A stretch of DNA of 55,666 bases from a virus. Location of the stretch: positions 1 through 55,666 of IMG/VR virus record IMGVR_UViG_3300046791_000457; one strand, written 5' to 3'. The position numbers and the translations under genes were made by a program. This document shows, in pieces, positions 1 to 8,643 of this stretch (positions are counted from its first letter, which is position 1; every line of letters starts with the position of its first letter). The notes under the pieces were generated by a model that saw nothing but the letters and a program-made list of their open reading frames with translations, was not told the origin of the DNA and made no database searches.

Positions 1-21
1 GTTTTGATTGGCCCTCGCGGC

Positions 22-43
22 GAAACTGGAACGTCTCAGTTTC
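22..43. promoter_or_regulatory. Perfect inverted repeat upstream of the terminase genes
   Basis: GAAACTG (22-28) and CAGTTTC (37-43) form a perfect 7-bp inverted repeat with an 8-nt spacer, about 40 nt before the first terminase codon. A TTGACT hexamer follows at 53-58, but no good -10 lies 17 nt after it. The position fits a TerS binding (pac/cos) site or an operator for the packaging operon. Which of these it is cannot be told from one copy. Confidence 0.35.
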
Positions 44-77
44 CGGTGCAACTTGACTTTCCGGCCGCCTGGCGGGG

Positions 78-752
78 TTGAGGGTGCCTAAAAAGCGTCG
101 CTCAGGGGAGCAACCCCCGAGCATGGAAATAAGCCGCGCCGAAATGGCGCAGCGCGCGGGTGTGTCGCAGGGGGCGATCACCAAAGCGCTCCGGCCGAAC
201 GGTCCGCTGGCTCCCGCCGCAGTGGGTGACCGCGTCAACGTCGCCCACCCCGACGCGGTGGCGTACCTGTCGCGCAAGAATCGGCAGCGCGCCAGGAAGC
301 GCGAGCAGGACGCAGCGGCAGCCGAGCTCGCAGGCGATGAAGCCGAGGCCATCGAAGGCCTCGACCCCGACGAGGCTCTCGAGGACATCGAGGCATTCGC
401 CGACATGACGGTGCGCGAGGTCGTCGACAGGTTCGGCACCGCGCGGCGCTTCCGCGACTACCTCGACGCTCGCAAGCGCATCGAGGACGTGCGCAAAACC
501 AAGCTCGACAACGACGAGACCGAGGGCCGCCTCATCTCCCGCGAGCTGGTGCAGCAGCACGTGTTCGGGGCAATCGAGGCCAGCCACATGCGGCTGCTGC
601 AGGACCTGCCAAAGTCGGCAGCAATCCGCGTGAACTCAGCGTTCAAGGCGACGGCCACCGTCGAGGACATCGAGAGGATCATCCGCGAGTTGATCGCGAC
701 ACAGCTCCGCCCGGTGAAGACCACCGTCCGACGCACCATGACCGCAGCGTGA
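78..752 (+). CDS. Terminase small subunit
   Basis: Recognises the packaging site and loads the large subunit on phage DNA. The N-terminal part carries a helix-turn-helix (EMAQRAGVSQGAITKALR, about residues 22-40), the middle is very acidic and helical, and the C-terminal part contains a Lys/Arg-rich helix followed by an Ala/Val-rich region. It lies directly before the terminase large subunit (stop at 750-752, next start at 756), the usual order. The start is uncertain: TTG 78, GTG 84 and ATG 123 are all in frame and none has an outstanding ribosome site. The HTH begins just after the ATG at 123, so the short form would still be functional. Product named from position plus HTH. Confidence 0.75.
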   Translation: MRVPKKRRSGEQPPSMEISRAEMAQRAGVSQGAITKALRPNGPLAPAAVGDRVNVAHPDAVAYLSRKNRQRARKREQDAAAAELAGDEAEAIEGLDPDEALEDIEAFADMTVREVVDRFGTARRFRDYLDARKRIEDVRKTKLDNDETEGRLISRELVQQHVFGAIEASHMRLLQDLPKSAAIRVNSAFKATATVEDIERIIRELIATQLRPVKTTVRRTMTAA

Positions 753-755
753 ACC

Positions 756-2741
756 GTGGGATGGAGAGACGACCGGTTCGAGGCCGCTCAGATCGAGTGG
801 TTGGCGCAGCAATTCGAGTCGCTGACCACCGAGCTGGAGTTCGTGAAGCCCTCGAGGTGGGCCGAAGAGCGTCGCTACCTGCCCCCTTCGGTCTCGCCGA
901 TGCCGGGCTTCTACAGCTTCGACGTCACGCCGTACCTGCGTGAGATCCTCGACTGCGTAGCGGTCGATTCGCCGGTCCGTGAAGTCGCACTCATGAAGGG
1001 CGTGCAGATCGGCGCGACCAGCGGCGTGCTCGAGAACGTGATCGGTTACTACATCGACCACGTCAAGACGGCGCCGATGATGCTGGTCACGGCAGACCTC
1101 GACCTGGCCCAGCTCCGCCTCGATTCCTACATCACGCCGATGCTGCAGCACTCCGGGCTGCTGCATCTCATCCAGTCGAACGACGAGTCGAACCCGCGCA
1201 AGACGGGCCGCACGATCAAGAAGATCGAGTGGGTGGGCGGCGGCTTCCTGGTTCCATTCGGCGCGCAGAACGCCAACAAGCTCCGCAGCACCAGCATCCA
1301 GGTGCTGCTGAACGACGAGGTCGACGGCTGGCCCGACACCGTCGGCAAGGACGGCGACCCCCGCAAGCTGGTGCAGGACCGCACGGCCGCCTTCGAGAGC
1401 AGCCGCAAGATCCTGGACGTCTCGACGCCCACGCTGAAGGGCATGTCGAAGATCGAGACGCTCTTCAAGCGTGGAGACCAGCGCTACTACTTCGTCCGGT
1501 GCCTACGCTGCGAGGAGCCGCAGCGGCTCCGGTGGTCCCGAACGAACAACGAGACCGGCGAGATCACCGGCATCGTCTGGGACCTGGACGCCGGCGGCCG
1601 GCTCATCATCGATTCGGTGCGGTACACGTGCAAGGAGTGCGCGCACCCGCACACCGAGAACGACAAGACGCGGCTCTTCGAGCCGTCGAATGCATTCTGG
1701 GGACCGACCGCGGAGCCCGTCGCGGCGCACATCAGGAGCTACCACCTGAGCGCGCTCTACTCGCCGCCCGGCATGCAAAGCTGGGCCGAGTGCGTGCAGA
1801 AGTACCTCGAGGCCTGGGACATCCAGAAGGCGGTCGTGCGCGACTTCGCCAAATATCAGGTCTTCTACAACAACGTCCTCGGCGAGACGTTCACGCCCCC
1901 GGGCGAGCGCATCAAGTTCGAGGCGGTGAGCGCGCACCGCCGGCAGTACGAGTCGGGCCAGATCCCGAACAAGTTCGCCGCGCGGTTCTGCGGCAGCCGC
2001 GTCCTGGTGCTGACCTGCTCGGTCGACGTGCACAAGGATGCCTTGAAGGTTTCGATCTTCGGCTGGGCCAAGCACCGCCGCGCGCTCCTGATTGAATACT
2101 TCACCCTCGAGGGGGACACCGAGCGGCTCGACAACCCCGACACGTGGGTGGCGCTCCAGGGTGTCATCGAAGACAGCGTATACGTCGGCGACGATGGCAA
2201 GTCGTACCGCATCGAGCTCACGCTGATCGACTCCGGCTATCTGACCGACCAGGTCTACGAGTTCTGCCAGCAGTACGACACTGGCGTGCACCCCGTGAAG
2301 GGCCGGTCGATCTCGCAGAACGCATCCCGCGTCGTCGAGTTCTCGGAGTTCACGACGAAGCACGGGACGAACGCGGTCACCCTGACCGTCGACCTGTTCA
2401 AGGACAAGTGGGCCCCCGTCCTGAAGCGCAAGTGGGATGGCGTGGGTCAGCAGCCCGCCCCGTTCTTCAACGCGCCCAGCGATATCAGCGACGCCCAGCT
2501 CCGCGAGCTAACCGTCGAGACGAAGGTCGCCCGCAAGGAGAAGTCCACGGGCAAGCTGCTCGGCTACGAGTGGCACCGCCCGAGCGGCGCCGCGAACGAG
2601 CTGTGGGACCTGCTCATCTACAACAACGCGGCCCTCGAGCTGCTCGCCTGGTCGCTGTCGAAGCAGGCGGAGCTCGAGTCGACCAACTGGGAGATGTTCT
2701 GGGACGCGTGCGAACAGGGTCTCTATTTCCGCGAGGTGTGA
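756..2741 (+). CDS. Terminase large subunit, GpA family
   Basis: ATP-driven DNA packaging motor and nuclease of the lambda GpA type; 661 residues is normal for the family. The ATPase P-loop-like segment is KGVQIGATSG (about residue 88), followed by MLVTADLDLAQ, and the Walker B region is LLNDEVDGW (about residue 186). A Cys cluster (CLRC ... CKEC, about 250-295) is also typical of GpA proteins. The C-terminal nuclease half contains LIDSGYLTDQVYEFC and ends in a segment naming the gpNu1/portal contact. The start is GTG 756, 3 nt after the TerS stop. It is the first gene of a continuous head operon with the gpW-like and portal genes. Confidence 0.93.
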   Translation: MGWRDDRFEAAQIEWLAQQFESLTTELEFVKPSRWAEERRYLPPSVSPMPGFYSFDVTPYLREILDCVAVDSPVREVALMKGVQIGATSGVLENVIGYYIDHVKTAPMMLVTADLDLAQLRLDSYITPMLQHSGLLHLIQSNDESNPRKTGRTIKKIEWVGGGFLVPFGAQNANKLRSTSIQVLLNDEVDGWPDTVGKDGDPRKLVQDRTAAFESSRKILDVSTPTLKGMSKIETLFKRGDQRYYFVRCLRCEEPQRLRWSRTNNETGEITGIVWDLDAGGRLIIDSVRYTCKECAHPHTENDKTRLFEPSNAFWGPTAEPVAAHIRSYHLSALYSPPGMQSWAECVQKYLEAWDIQKAVVRDFAKYQVFYNNVLGETFTPPGERIKFEAVSAHRRQYESGQIPNKFAARFCGSRVLVLTCSVDVHKDALKVSIFGWAKHRRALLIEYFTLEGDTERLDNPDTWVALQGVIEDSVYVGDDGKSYRIELTLIDSGYLTDQVYEFCQQYDTGVHPVKGRSISQNASRVVEFSEFTTKHGTNAVTLTVDLFKDKWAPVLKRKWDGVGQQPAPFFNAPSDISDAQLRELTVETKVARKEKSTGKLLGYEWHRPSGAANELWDLLIYNNAALELLAWSLSKQAELESTNWEMFWDACEQGLYFREV

Positions 2742-2744
2742 GCC

Positions 2745-3002
2745 ATGGCCACAAACGAATGCGCATGGCTCGACGCGCGGATCACCAAAACCGAGAAGCT
2801 GATCGAGTCCATCGAGGCCGCGATCGATGCCATCGGTAGCGGCGCGCAGTCCTACACCCTCGACACCGGCCAGTCGCGCCAGGTGGTCACCAAGGCCAAC
2901 GTCGCATCGCTCAAGACGCTGCTCGACTCGCTCGAGAACCGCCGGGTGATGCTGAAGCAGCGCCGCTATGGCGGCGGCTCGCTGATTGGGCGCGGGCTCT
3001 GA
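2745..3002 (+). CDS. Small gpW-like head-tail joining protein
   Basis: An 85-residue, mostly helical protein between terminase and portal, exactly where lambda-type phages place gpW, the head completion protein that plugs the portal. Two helices (CAWLDARITKTEKLIESIEAA and a Lys/Arg-rich C-terminal helix) flank a short strand region (QSYTLDTGQSRQVV), the helix-hairpin-helix outline of the gpW/DUF6148 group. It starts 4 nt after the terminase stop (TGAGCCATG) and ends 2 nt before the portal start. The assignment rests on size, position and fold outline, with no diagnostic motif. Confidence 0.6.
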   Translation: MATNECAWLDARITKTEKLIESIEAAIDAIGSGAQSYTLDTGQSRQVVTKANVASLKTLLDSLENRRVMLKQRRYGGGSLIGRGL

Positions 3003-3004
3003 CC

Positions 3005-4714
3005 ATGCGCGTCTTCGACTTCTTCACCAAGGGGCGCTCGATCCGCGTCCCTGCCGATGCGTCGCCCGACCAGCAGTCGGCGCCGGCGATCCCGGTCATC
3101 AACCTGCGGGACCTGAACCGGTCGGCTCCCATCCGCAGCGCCTGGCACGACGGCGAGAAGTTCCCCGGCGGCTTCGGGGTGACGAAGCTCCTGACGACCG
3201 ACTACTGGACGCTCCGCGCCCGGTCGGCCCAGCTCTTCCGGACCAACCACTACGCCCGCGGCATCATCCGCCGGCTGGTGCTGAACGAGATCAACACCGG
3301 CCTGCACCTCGAGGCCACGCCCAGCGAGGAGCTGCTCGGGTACAAGCCGGACGAGCTCGACGCCTGGTCGGAGACCACCGAGACCCGCTTCGAGCTGTGG
3401 GGTAAGACCCCGAAGCTCTGCGACTACTGCGAGCAGCTCACCTTCGGAGCGCTCCAGGCCCAGGCCCGGCTCGAGGCCCTGGTCTCTGGCGACGTCCTGG
3501 TGGTCCTGATCCAGGACCCGCGCACCAAGCTTCCCCGGGTCCGGCTCGTCGACGCCTCCTGCGTCCAGTCGCCGATGGACAACACCGGCAAGGGCGAGGG
3601 CAACAAGATCAAGCACGGTGTGGAGCTCGACAGCAGTGGCCGCCACGTCGCCTACTGGGTCCAGAAGGAAGACTATCTCAACGCCCGGGGCAGCTTCGAG
3701 CGCATCCCGGCAGTCGGCCCGGTCACCGGCCGGCGCATGGCCTGGCTGCTGTACGGCACGGACAAGCGCCTCGACGACGTGCGCGGCGAGCCGCTCCTGT
3801 CGCTCTGCCTGCAGTCCCTGCAGGAGATCGACCGGTACCGGGACGCGCTCCAGCTGAAGGCCTCGCTGCTCGCGCGGTTCGTGGCGTGGGTCGAAAAGAC
3901 CGAGGACAAGGTCAGCTCGAAGGCTTTCGGCGGCGGCGCGGTCCGCAAGGGCACCGACACCGCGGTCGACACCACCGAGACCGAGCGCTCGTTCCAGGTC
4001 GCCGAGTACATCCCCGGCGTCCTGATGGAGGAGCTCCAGCACGGCGAGAAGGTCCACGCCTTCCAGTCGCAGGGCACCACCGAGTCCTTCGCGGACTTCG
4101 AGAGCACCATCATCGCGGGGATCAGCTGGGGCAACGGCATCCCGCCCGAGATCCTCACGCTGCAGTTCGCGAACAACTACAGCGCCTCGAAGGCGGCGAT
4201 CAACGAGTTCAAGCTGTCGCTGAACGTCTGGCGCCAGACCTTCGGGGAGCAGTTCTGCCAGTTCGTCTACGAGGACTGGCTCCTGTCCCAGGTGCTGGCC
4301 CAGCGCATCGACGCACCCAAGATGCTCGAGGCCTGGCGCGACCCGGACCGCTACGAGGAGCTGGCGGCCTGGTGCTGCGCTGACTGGACCGGCCAGATCA
4401 AGCCGGAGATCGACTTCGGCAAGGCAGCGAGCGGCTGCGCGACGGCCATCGAAGAGGGCCTCATGACCCGTGACCGCGCCTCCCGCGAGCTCACCGGGAC
4501 GAAGTTCTCGCGGAACGTCCGCGAGCTGCTGCGCGAGAACGAGCAGCTGGCCAAGGCCAACGAGGCCATCGTGAAGCTCAACAAGCCCGAGCCGCCGGCC
4601 GCGCCCGAGAAGGCGCCGATCAAGGCGCCCGCGGGCAAGGACGACGGCGCCGAAGACGCCGAAGAGGCGGATGACGTCTCCGGAATCGAACCCGAACCCC
4701 CGGCGGTGAACTGA
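3005..4714 (+). CDS. Portal protein, lambda family
   Basis: Forms the dodecameric ring at one capsid vertex through which DNA passes. At 569 residues it matches lambda gpB-type portals. Family-like segments are DYWTLRARSAQLFRTNHYARG near residue 62-82, SGDVLVVLIQDPRT near 165, RVRLVDASCVQSP, and the stem/wing region with ESTIIAGISWGNGIPPEIL and NYSASKAAINEF (about 365-400). The C-terminus is an Ala/Pro/Glu-rich tail. The stop overlaps the next ATG (position 4714), implying translational coupling with the protease gene. Confidence 0.92.
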   Translation: MRVFDFFTKGRSIRVPADASPDQQSAPAIPVINLRDLNRSAPIRSAWHDGEKFPGGFGVTKLLTTDYWTLRARSAQLFRTNHYARGIIRRLVLNEINTGLHLEATPSEELLGYKPDELDAWSETTETRFELWGKTPKLCDYCEQLTFGALQAQARLEALVSGDVLVVLIQDPRTKLPRVRLVDASCVQSPMDNTGKGEGNKIKHGVELDSSGRHVAYWVQKEDYLNARGSFERIPAVGPVTGRRMAWLLYGTDKRLDDVRGEPLLSLCLQSLQEIDRYRDALQLKASLLARFVAWVEKTEDKVSSKAFGGGAVRKGTDTAVDTTETERSFQVAEYIPGVLMEELQHGEKVHAFQSQGTTESFADFESTIIAGISWGNGIPPEILTLQFANNYSASKAAINEFKLSLNVWRQTFGEQFCQFVYEDWLLSQVLAQRIDAPKMLEAWRDPDRYEELAAWCCADWTGQIKPEIDFGKAASGCATAIEEGLMTRDRASRELTGTKFSRNVRELLRENEQLAKANEAIVKLNKPEPPAAPEKAPIKAPAGKDDGAEDAEEADDVSGIEPEPPAVN

Positions 4715-5961
4715 TGGACTGGCTGCTAAGCGAAGACGCGCTGCTCGAGCTGCAGGCGATCAAGGGCATCGTGCCCACCGCCGAGCAGCGGGAGGCATTC
4801 GCCGCCGTGCTCAAGGCCCGGGAGGCCTCGATCTCCGCCGGCGAGCCGCGCCTCATCAAGATCGAGGGCACCGAAGCCAAGATCACCATCGACGGCGTCC
4901 TGATGGAGCGCCCGTCGTTCATGTCGATGTTCATGTCGCGCGGCGCCGCGATCTACAGCGACATCCGCGCGGCCTTCGAGGCCGCCGAGGCCGACCCGCG
5001 GGTCAAGACCATCGCGCTCGACATCAACAGCCCGGGCGGAACCGTCGAGGGCATGTTCGAGACGCTGGACGTCATCGCGCAGGTGACGAAGAAGATCAAG
5101 GTCACGGCGACGCAGGCCACCAGCGCCGCCTACGCCATCGCGTCGATGGCCGGGCCGATCAGCGCGGCGACACGCTCGAGCCAGTTCGGCAGCGTGGGCG
5201 TGGTCGCCCGGTACATGGTGTGGCCCGAGGACGTCACGCTGACCAGCACCGACGCGCCCGAGAAGGCGCCAGACCCGCGCACGCCCGAGGGCAAGGCGCT
5301 GATCGTCAAGCGCCTCGACTCCATCAACGAGATGTTCGTCGGCTCCATCGCCAAGGGCCGCACCGCATTCACCGGCTCGAAGGTGACCCCCGAGTCGGTG
5401 AAGCAGAACTTCGGCCGCGGCGCGACGATGTATGCCGCCGACGCCCTGGCCGCGGGCCTGATCGACAAGGCGCCGAAGGAACCGAGGCTCGCGCGAGCTC
5501 GCGCGGAAGACGACACACCGGCGGATGCGTCCGCCGTCGAAACCGCCGACGGCGGAGAGGAGATTCAAGTCATGGATATCAAGGAATTCAAGGCCAAGCA
5601 CCCCGAGCTGTTCACCGCCGCCTTCGAAGAGGGCAAGACCGCCGGCGAAGCGGCCGAGCGCGACCGCGTCGACGCTCACCTGACGATGGGCGAGGCTTCG
5701 GGCGACACGAAGACCGCGTTCGAGGCGATCCGCAAGGGCGACGCCATGACGACCGGCATGCAGGCCAAGTACATGGCCGCCGGCATGCGGACCGCGGCGG
5801 TCGGCGCGCGCGGTGACGAGGCAGCCATCGCCGCGGCAGCGACCGCCGGCGTGAAGCCCGCGGCCGGCGCGGGCGGCACCCCCGGGACCGGCGCGGCCGC
5901 CGCGACCGGCGACCTTGGGGACCTCATCGTCGCTCTCATCGACGCGGACAAGCAGTCCTGA
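4714..5961 (+). CDS. S49-type prohead protease fused to scaffold (lambda gpC-like)
   Basis: Head maturation protease of the SppA/S49 ClpP-like fold. INSPGGTVEG (about residues 108-117) is the oxyanion loop, the likely nucleophile Ser lies in QATSAAYAIASMAG (about 130-145), and FGSVGVVARY follows. After about residue 265 the protein becomes Asp/Glu/Ala-rich and then helical, the layout of lambda gpC, whose C-terminal third is the scaffold. A strong internal start at 5572 would yield the scaffold alone, as lambda Nu3 does. The first start overlaps the portal stop. Confidence 0.9.
   Translation: MDWLLSEDALLELQAIKGIVPTAEQREAFAAVLKAREASISAGEPRLIKIEGTEAKITIDGVLMERPSFMSMFMSRGAAIYSDIRAAFEAAEADPRVKTIALDINSPGGTVEGMFETLDVIAQVTKKIKVTATQATSAAYAIASMAGPISAATRSSQFGSVGVVARYMVWPEDVTLTSTDAPEKAPDPRTPEGKALIVKRLDSINEMFVGSIAKGRTAFTGSKVTPESVKQNFGRGATMYAADALAAGLIDKAPKEPRLARARAEDDTPADASAVETADGGEEIQVMDIKEFKAKHPELFTAAFEEGKTAGEAAERDRVDAHLTMGEASGDTKTAFEAIRKGDAMTTGMQAKYMAAGMRTAAVGARGDEAAIAAAATAGVKPAAGAGGTPGTGAAAATGDLGDLIVALIDADKQS
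5572..5961 (+). CDS. Nested scaffold protein (Nu3-like internal start)
   Basis: ATG 5572 is in frame with the protease gene and is preceded by a strong ribosome site, GGAGAGGAG at about 5553-5562. The resulting 129-residue product begins MDIKEFKAKHPELF and is helical and acidic, then Ala/Gly/Thr-rich, which fits a scaffold core that is later cleaved. Lambda makes Nu3 from the end of gene C in the same way. Separate expression is inferred from the ribosome site, not shown. Confidence 0.6.
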   Translation: MDIKEFKAKHPELFTAAFEEGKTAGEAAERDRVDAHLTMGEASGDTKTAFEAIRKGDAMTTGMQAKYMAAGMRTAAVGARGDEAAIAAAATAGVKPAAGAGGTPGTGAAAATGDLGDLIVALIDADKQS

Positions 5962-6026
5962 GCGCAGAGCCGGGACCCGAACCCACAACATTTCACCGCG
6001 CGTGAGCGCAGAGAAGGTTTTGAACC

Positions 6027-6455
6027 ATGTCCAACTACACCAGAACCCACATCGACACGCGCGGCCCGATCGTCGAGGTCGACCGCGACGCCTTCGAAGA
6101 CGGCACGGTCGCCTTCGGCGGCGCGGACACCCTCGCGCCGGGCACCATCCTCGCGCGCCACACCGGCAGCGGGAAGTTCCAGATCTACGTCAAGGGCGGC
6201 AGCTCGAACGGCAACGGCGTGCCCGTCGCCGTGCTGACGTACGAGCTCGAGGCCACGGGCGCCGGCGACAAGCCGGTCCGCCCCGCGCTGCGCGGCAAGT
6301 TCAACAAGAAGAAGCTCGTGATCGACGCCGACGGCGACGACGCGAACATCGACTTCGCCGTGCTCGACCTGCTGCGCGACGTGGGCATCTACGCCTACGA
6401 CGTCGAGCAGCTCGGGCGCGAGGACAACCCGCAGCCGACGGAGTCCGACAGCTGA
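6027..6455 (+). CDS. Head decoration protein, lambda gpD-like
   Basis: A 142-residue protein between protease/scaffold and major capsid, where gpD-type trimeric cement proteins are encoded. It shows GGADTLAPGTILARH, then a beta-rich domain (AVLTYELEA, VRPALRGKFNKKKLVID), matching the gpD outline in which the phrase GTxLA and a vLtyev strand recur. The ribosome site is GAAGG 10 nt before the ATG. The 65-nt leader contains two copies of TGAGCGCAGAG. It is expected to be made in large amounts together with the capsid protein. Confidence 0.82.
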   Translation: MSNYTRTHIDTRGPIVEVDRDAFEDGTVAFGGADTLAPGTILARHTGSGKFQIYVKGGSSNGNGVPVAVLTYELEATGAGDKPVRPALRGKFNKKKLVIDADGDDANIDFAVLDLLRDVGIYAYDVEQLGREDNPQPTESDS

Positions 6456-6640
6456 TCACCCCGTGATCGGCTGAAGAGCGCAGCGCACCGCGCGCGCCGT
6501 CCATCCACGACGGAGTTCATTCGTTCCGACGCGATCACGCGCCGGGCAAGAGCGCACAGGTGCGCGCGCTCATCGGTCCATTTCACCGCCGATTCACTCG
6601 GCCCAACCACAGCCGGAAATCGGCAACGGAGATTTTTCCA
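6455..6640 (+). promoter_or_regulatory. Long leader before the capsid gene with a hairpin motif
   Basis: This 185-nt gap contains no credible gene. At 6544-6565 it holds GGGCAAGAGCGCA, four loop bases, then TGCGC: a 5-bp GC hairpin. A nearly identical copy lies before the tail tube gene at 10849-10870. A third GAGCGCA copy is at about 6475, and ATTTCACCGC at about 6580 is shared with the decoration leader at about 5990. A ribosome site (CGGAG) precedes ATG 6640. The shared elements mark the leaders of the most abundant virion proteins. Confidence 0.5.
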
Positions 6641-7722
6641 TGTCGGATGCATCTACCAAGCGCATGATCGAGATGTACGTGGAGCGCGCCGACGCGCCCA
6701 TGTTCCTGTCGGGCTTCTTCAACAGCCCCGCCCGCAACTTCCACGACACGGAAGAGGTCGAGTTCGACGTCATCCGCGACGACGAGGACGTCGCGGTCGT
6801 GATCCAGGACATCTCGGCTGGTGCGAACCAGAACGAGGCCTCGGTCTACACGAACAAGAGCTTCAAGCCGCCGGTCTTCGACGAGGAAGGCGCCATCTCG
6901 GCGTACGACCTCATGAAGCGCCAGCCCGGTGCGAACCCGTTCGCGGACCCGAACTTCGGGCGCATCGCGCTCGACCAGGCGTTCGACATCTTCGGCCGCC
7001 TCGAGCGCAAGATCCGTCGCGCGATCGAGCTCATGGCGTCGCAGGTCCTCCAGACCGGCACGCTGACGCTCGTCGACAAGGTCGGCGCGCAGAAGTACGT
7101 GCTGAACTTCGACCCGAAGAGCTCGCACTTCTTCACGGCCGGCGTGCCGTGGGCGGTCGACGGCTCCAGCGGCGACCCGCTCGGCGACCTGGGCGGCCTC
7201 GCGCAGCTCATCCGCCGCGACGGCAAGAAGGCCCCGACGAAGCTCATCTTCGGCACGGCGGCCATGCAGCGGTTCCTCGCGAACGCGGCCGTCAGGGCCC
7301 GGCTCGACAACCGCCGGATGGAGCTCGGCCAGGTCGCGCCCGTGACCCGCGGCGAGGGCGCCACCTACTACGGAACGGTGTGGATCGACCACTACCCGTT
7401 CGAGATGTGGATGTACGACGGGTACTTCCGCGCGCCCGGCGCCGGGCTGTACACGCCGTACGTCGGCGAGGACAACGTGATCATGCTGTCCGACGGCGCG
7501 CGGCTGGACCTGACCTACGGGTCGATCCCCAGCTTCGTGGCCCCCGAGCAGCGCGCGCTTCCGTTCCTGCCCCCGCAGGTCCGCAGCTCGAGCGCCGGCA
7601 TCGCGTTCACCACGAACGCGTACCTGTCGAATGACGGGCGCAGCCTGAAGGTCTCGGCGGGCACCCGGCCCCTGACCATCCCCACGCAGATCGACTCGTT
7701 CGGTCGCGTGACGGTGGCCTGA
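6640..7722 (+). CDS. Major capsid protein, lambda gpE-like
   Basis: The 360-residue main shell subunit (HK97 fold). Features of the gpE family are the N-terminal FLSGFFNSPARNFHDTEEVEFD, the middle LERKIRRAIELMASQVLQTG helix, and the P-domain/E-loop region; late strands include YGTVWIDHYPFEMWMYDG and EDNVIMLSDGARLDLTYGSIP. The start is the first ATG after a clear ribosome site. It follows the decoration protein and precedes small connector genes, as in lambda-type heads. Confidence 0.92.
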   Translation: MSDASTKRMIEMYVERADAPMFLSGFFNSPARNFHDTEEVEFDVIRDDEDVAVVIQDISAGANQNEASVYTNKSFKPPVFDEEGAISAYDLMKRQPGANPFADPNFGRIALDQAFDIFGRLERKIRRAIELMASQVLQTGTLTLVDKVGAQKYVLNFDPKSSHFFTAGVPWAVDGSSGDPLGDLGGLAQLIRRDGKKAPTKLIFGTAAMQRFLANAAVRARLDNRRMELGQVAPVTRGEGATYYGTVWIDHYPFEMWMYDGYFRAPGAGLYTPYVGEDNVIMLSDGARLDLTYGSIPSFVAPEQRALPFLPPQVRSSSAGIAFTTNAYLSNDGRSLKVSAGTRPLTIPTQIDSFGRVTVA

Positions 7723-8249
7723 TGCCGAGCAATCGCGACCTGAAGGCGGCGGCGGCAACCCTGGGCGAGCGGCTCGGGGTCCCCGTCAGCACGACCGGCC
7801 TCGGCAACGAGGCGCTCGTCAAGCTCGTCGCCGAGCTCGAGGAGCAGGTCGCATCCGCAGCGGCGGTCGAGGCATCGTCCTCGCCGCCGGAGGCCTCGGC
7901 CTCCGAGCCCCCTCTCGACGTCGTCCCCGGCGCCGAGGGCGGGCTCGAGGCCTTGGCCGATGCGCCGGCGGCCGATGTCGCTGGCGACGAGCCGCCCACC
8001 GACGAGGTCCCCGTGGTGCCTGCGGCGGCTCCGGCCGTCGACGCCCTTCGGGCCAAGCACAAGGGCCGCGCCGTTTCCACGACCTCGGCCCGGCCCCCCG
8101 GTCCCTACAAGGTCGCCGCGGAGCGCTCCATCTTCTGCGCGCGCTCCGGCGGTGCCGGCCTGCAGGGCGGGGAGAGGGTGCGCCCTCGCGACTTCGACGA
8201 CGTTTCGCTCGACCTCCTCTGGCGCCAAGGCGCGATCGTCAAGGCGTAG
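7722..8249 (+). CDS. Head-tail region protein, FI-like position
   Basis: A 175-residue protein whose ATG overlaps the capsid stop. Residues 1-45 form a small helical LEM/HeH-like module (NRDLKAAAATLGERLGVPVS ... ELEEQVA). A long Ala/Pro/Glu linker (about 50-125) follows, then a compact C-terminal module with PGPYKVAAERSIFCARSG and DDVSLDLLWRQGAIVKA. The place after the capsid gene matches lambda FI, but the sequence does not clearly show that family. The C-terminal module resembles small sensor-like domains in connector proteins of other phages. Confidence 0.55.
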   Translation: MPSNRDLKAAAATLGERLGVPVSTTGLGNEALVKLVAELEEQVASAAAVEASSSPPEASASEPPLDVVPGAEGGLEALADAPAADVAGDEPPTDEVPVVPAAAPAVDALRAKHKGRAVSTTSARPPGPYKVAAERSIFCARSGGAGLQGGERVRPRDFDDVSLDLLWRQGAIVKA

Positions 8250-8258
8250 GCGCACCCG

Positions 8259-8636
8259 GTGGGCCTGCGAGAGCAAGCACGCCAGGACGCCCATGCGATC
8301 CTGAACGACCCGGCCGGGTTCAGCTGGCCGGTGAGCGTGGTGAACCCGGAGGGGGCAATCCTGTCCCTCCGCGGGTTCTCCAACGACGTCGAACAGACCA
8401 TCGACCCGGACACGGGGCTCGCCGTGTCCGGCCGTCGAGCCTCGGTCGCCCTCCACCTCGACGACGTCGAGGCCTTCGGCATGCCGATCGGAGTGCAGGA
8501 CCGGGCGTCGAAGCCATGGGTCGTGCGCTTCGACGACATCCTCTGCCACGCGCACGAGTTCAAAGTCCGCAAGGCCTTCCCGGACCGTGCGCTCGGAATC
8601 ATGACCTGCGAGCTCGAAACCTACCGCTCGGTCTGA
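8259..8636 (+). CDS. Probable head-tail connector protein
   Basis: A 125-residue alpha/beta protein with GTG start at 8259, 9 nt after the preceding stop. It reads as an N-terminal helix (LREQARQDAHAILND) followed by strands (SWPVSVVNPEGAILSLRGFSNDV, ASVALHLDDVEAFG, PWVVRFDDI). This topology and the place between capsid and sheath resemble the stopper/neck proteins seen in Mu- and P2-like phages. No specific family is recognised; the function is taken from context. Confidence 0.5.
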   Translation: MGLREQARQDAHAILNDPAGFSWPVSVVNPEGAILSLRGFSNDVEQTIDPDTGLAVSGRRASVALHLDDVEAFGMPIGVQDRASKPWVVRFDDILCHAHEFKVRKAFPDRALGIMTCELETYRSV

Positions 8637-8643
8637 GGGCTCC

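Noticed and set aside
53-81. Sigma70 promoter before terS
   Set aside because: TTGACT is good but the sequence 17 nt later (GGTTGA) is a poor -10, so the evidence is too weak.
2966-4057. Long open reading frames on the minus strand opposite the portal and other head genes
   Set aside because: They are shadows of GC-rich codons in the real rightward genes and read as Arg/Leu/Gly-rich text without motifs.
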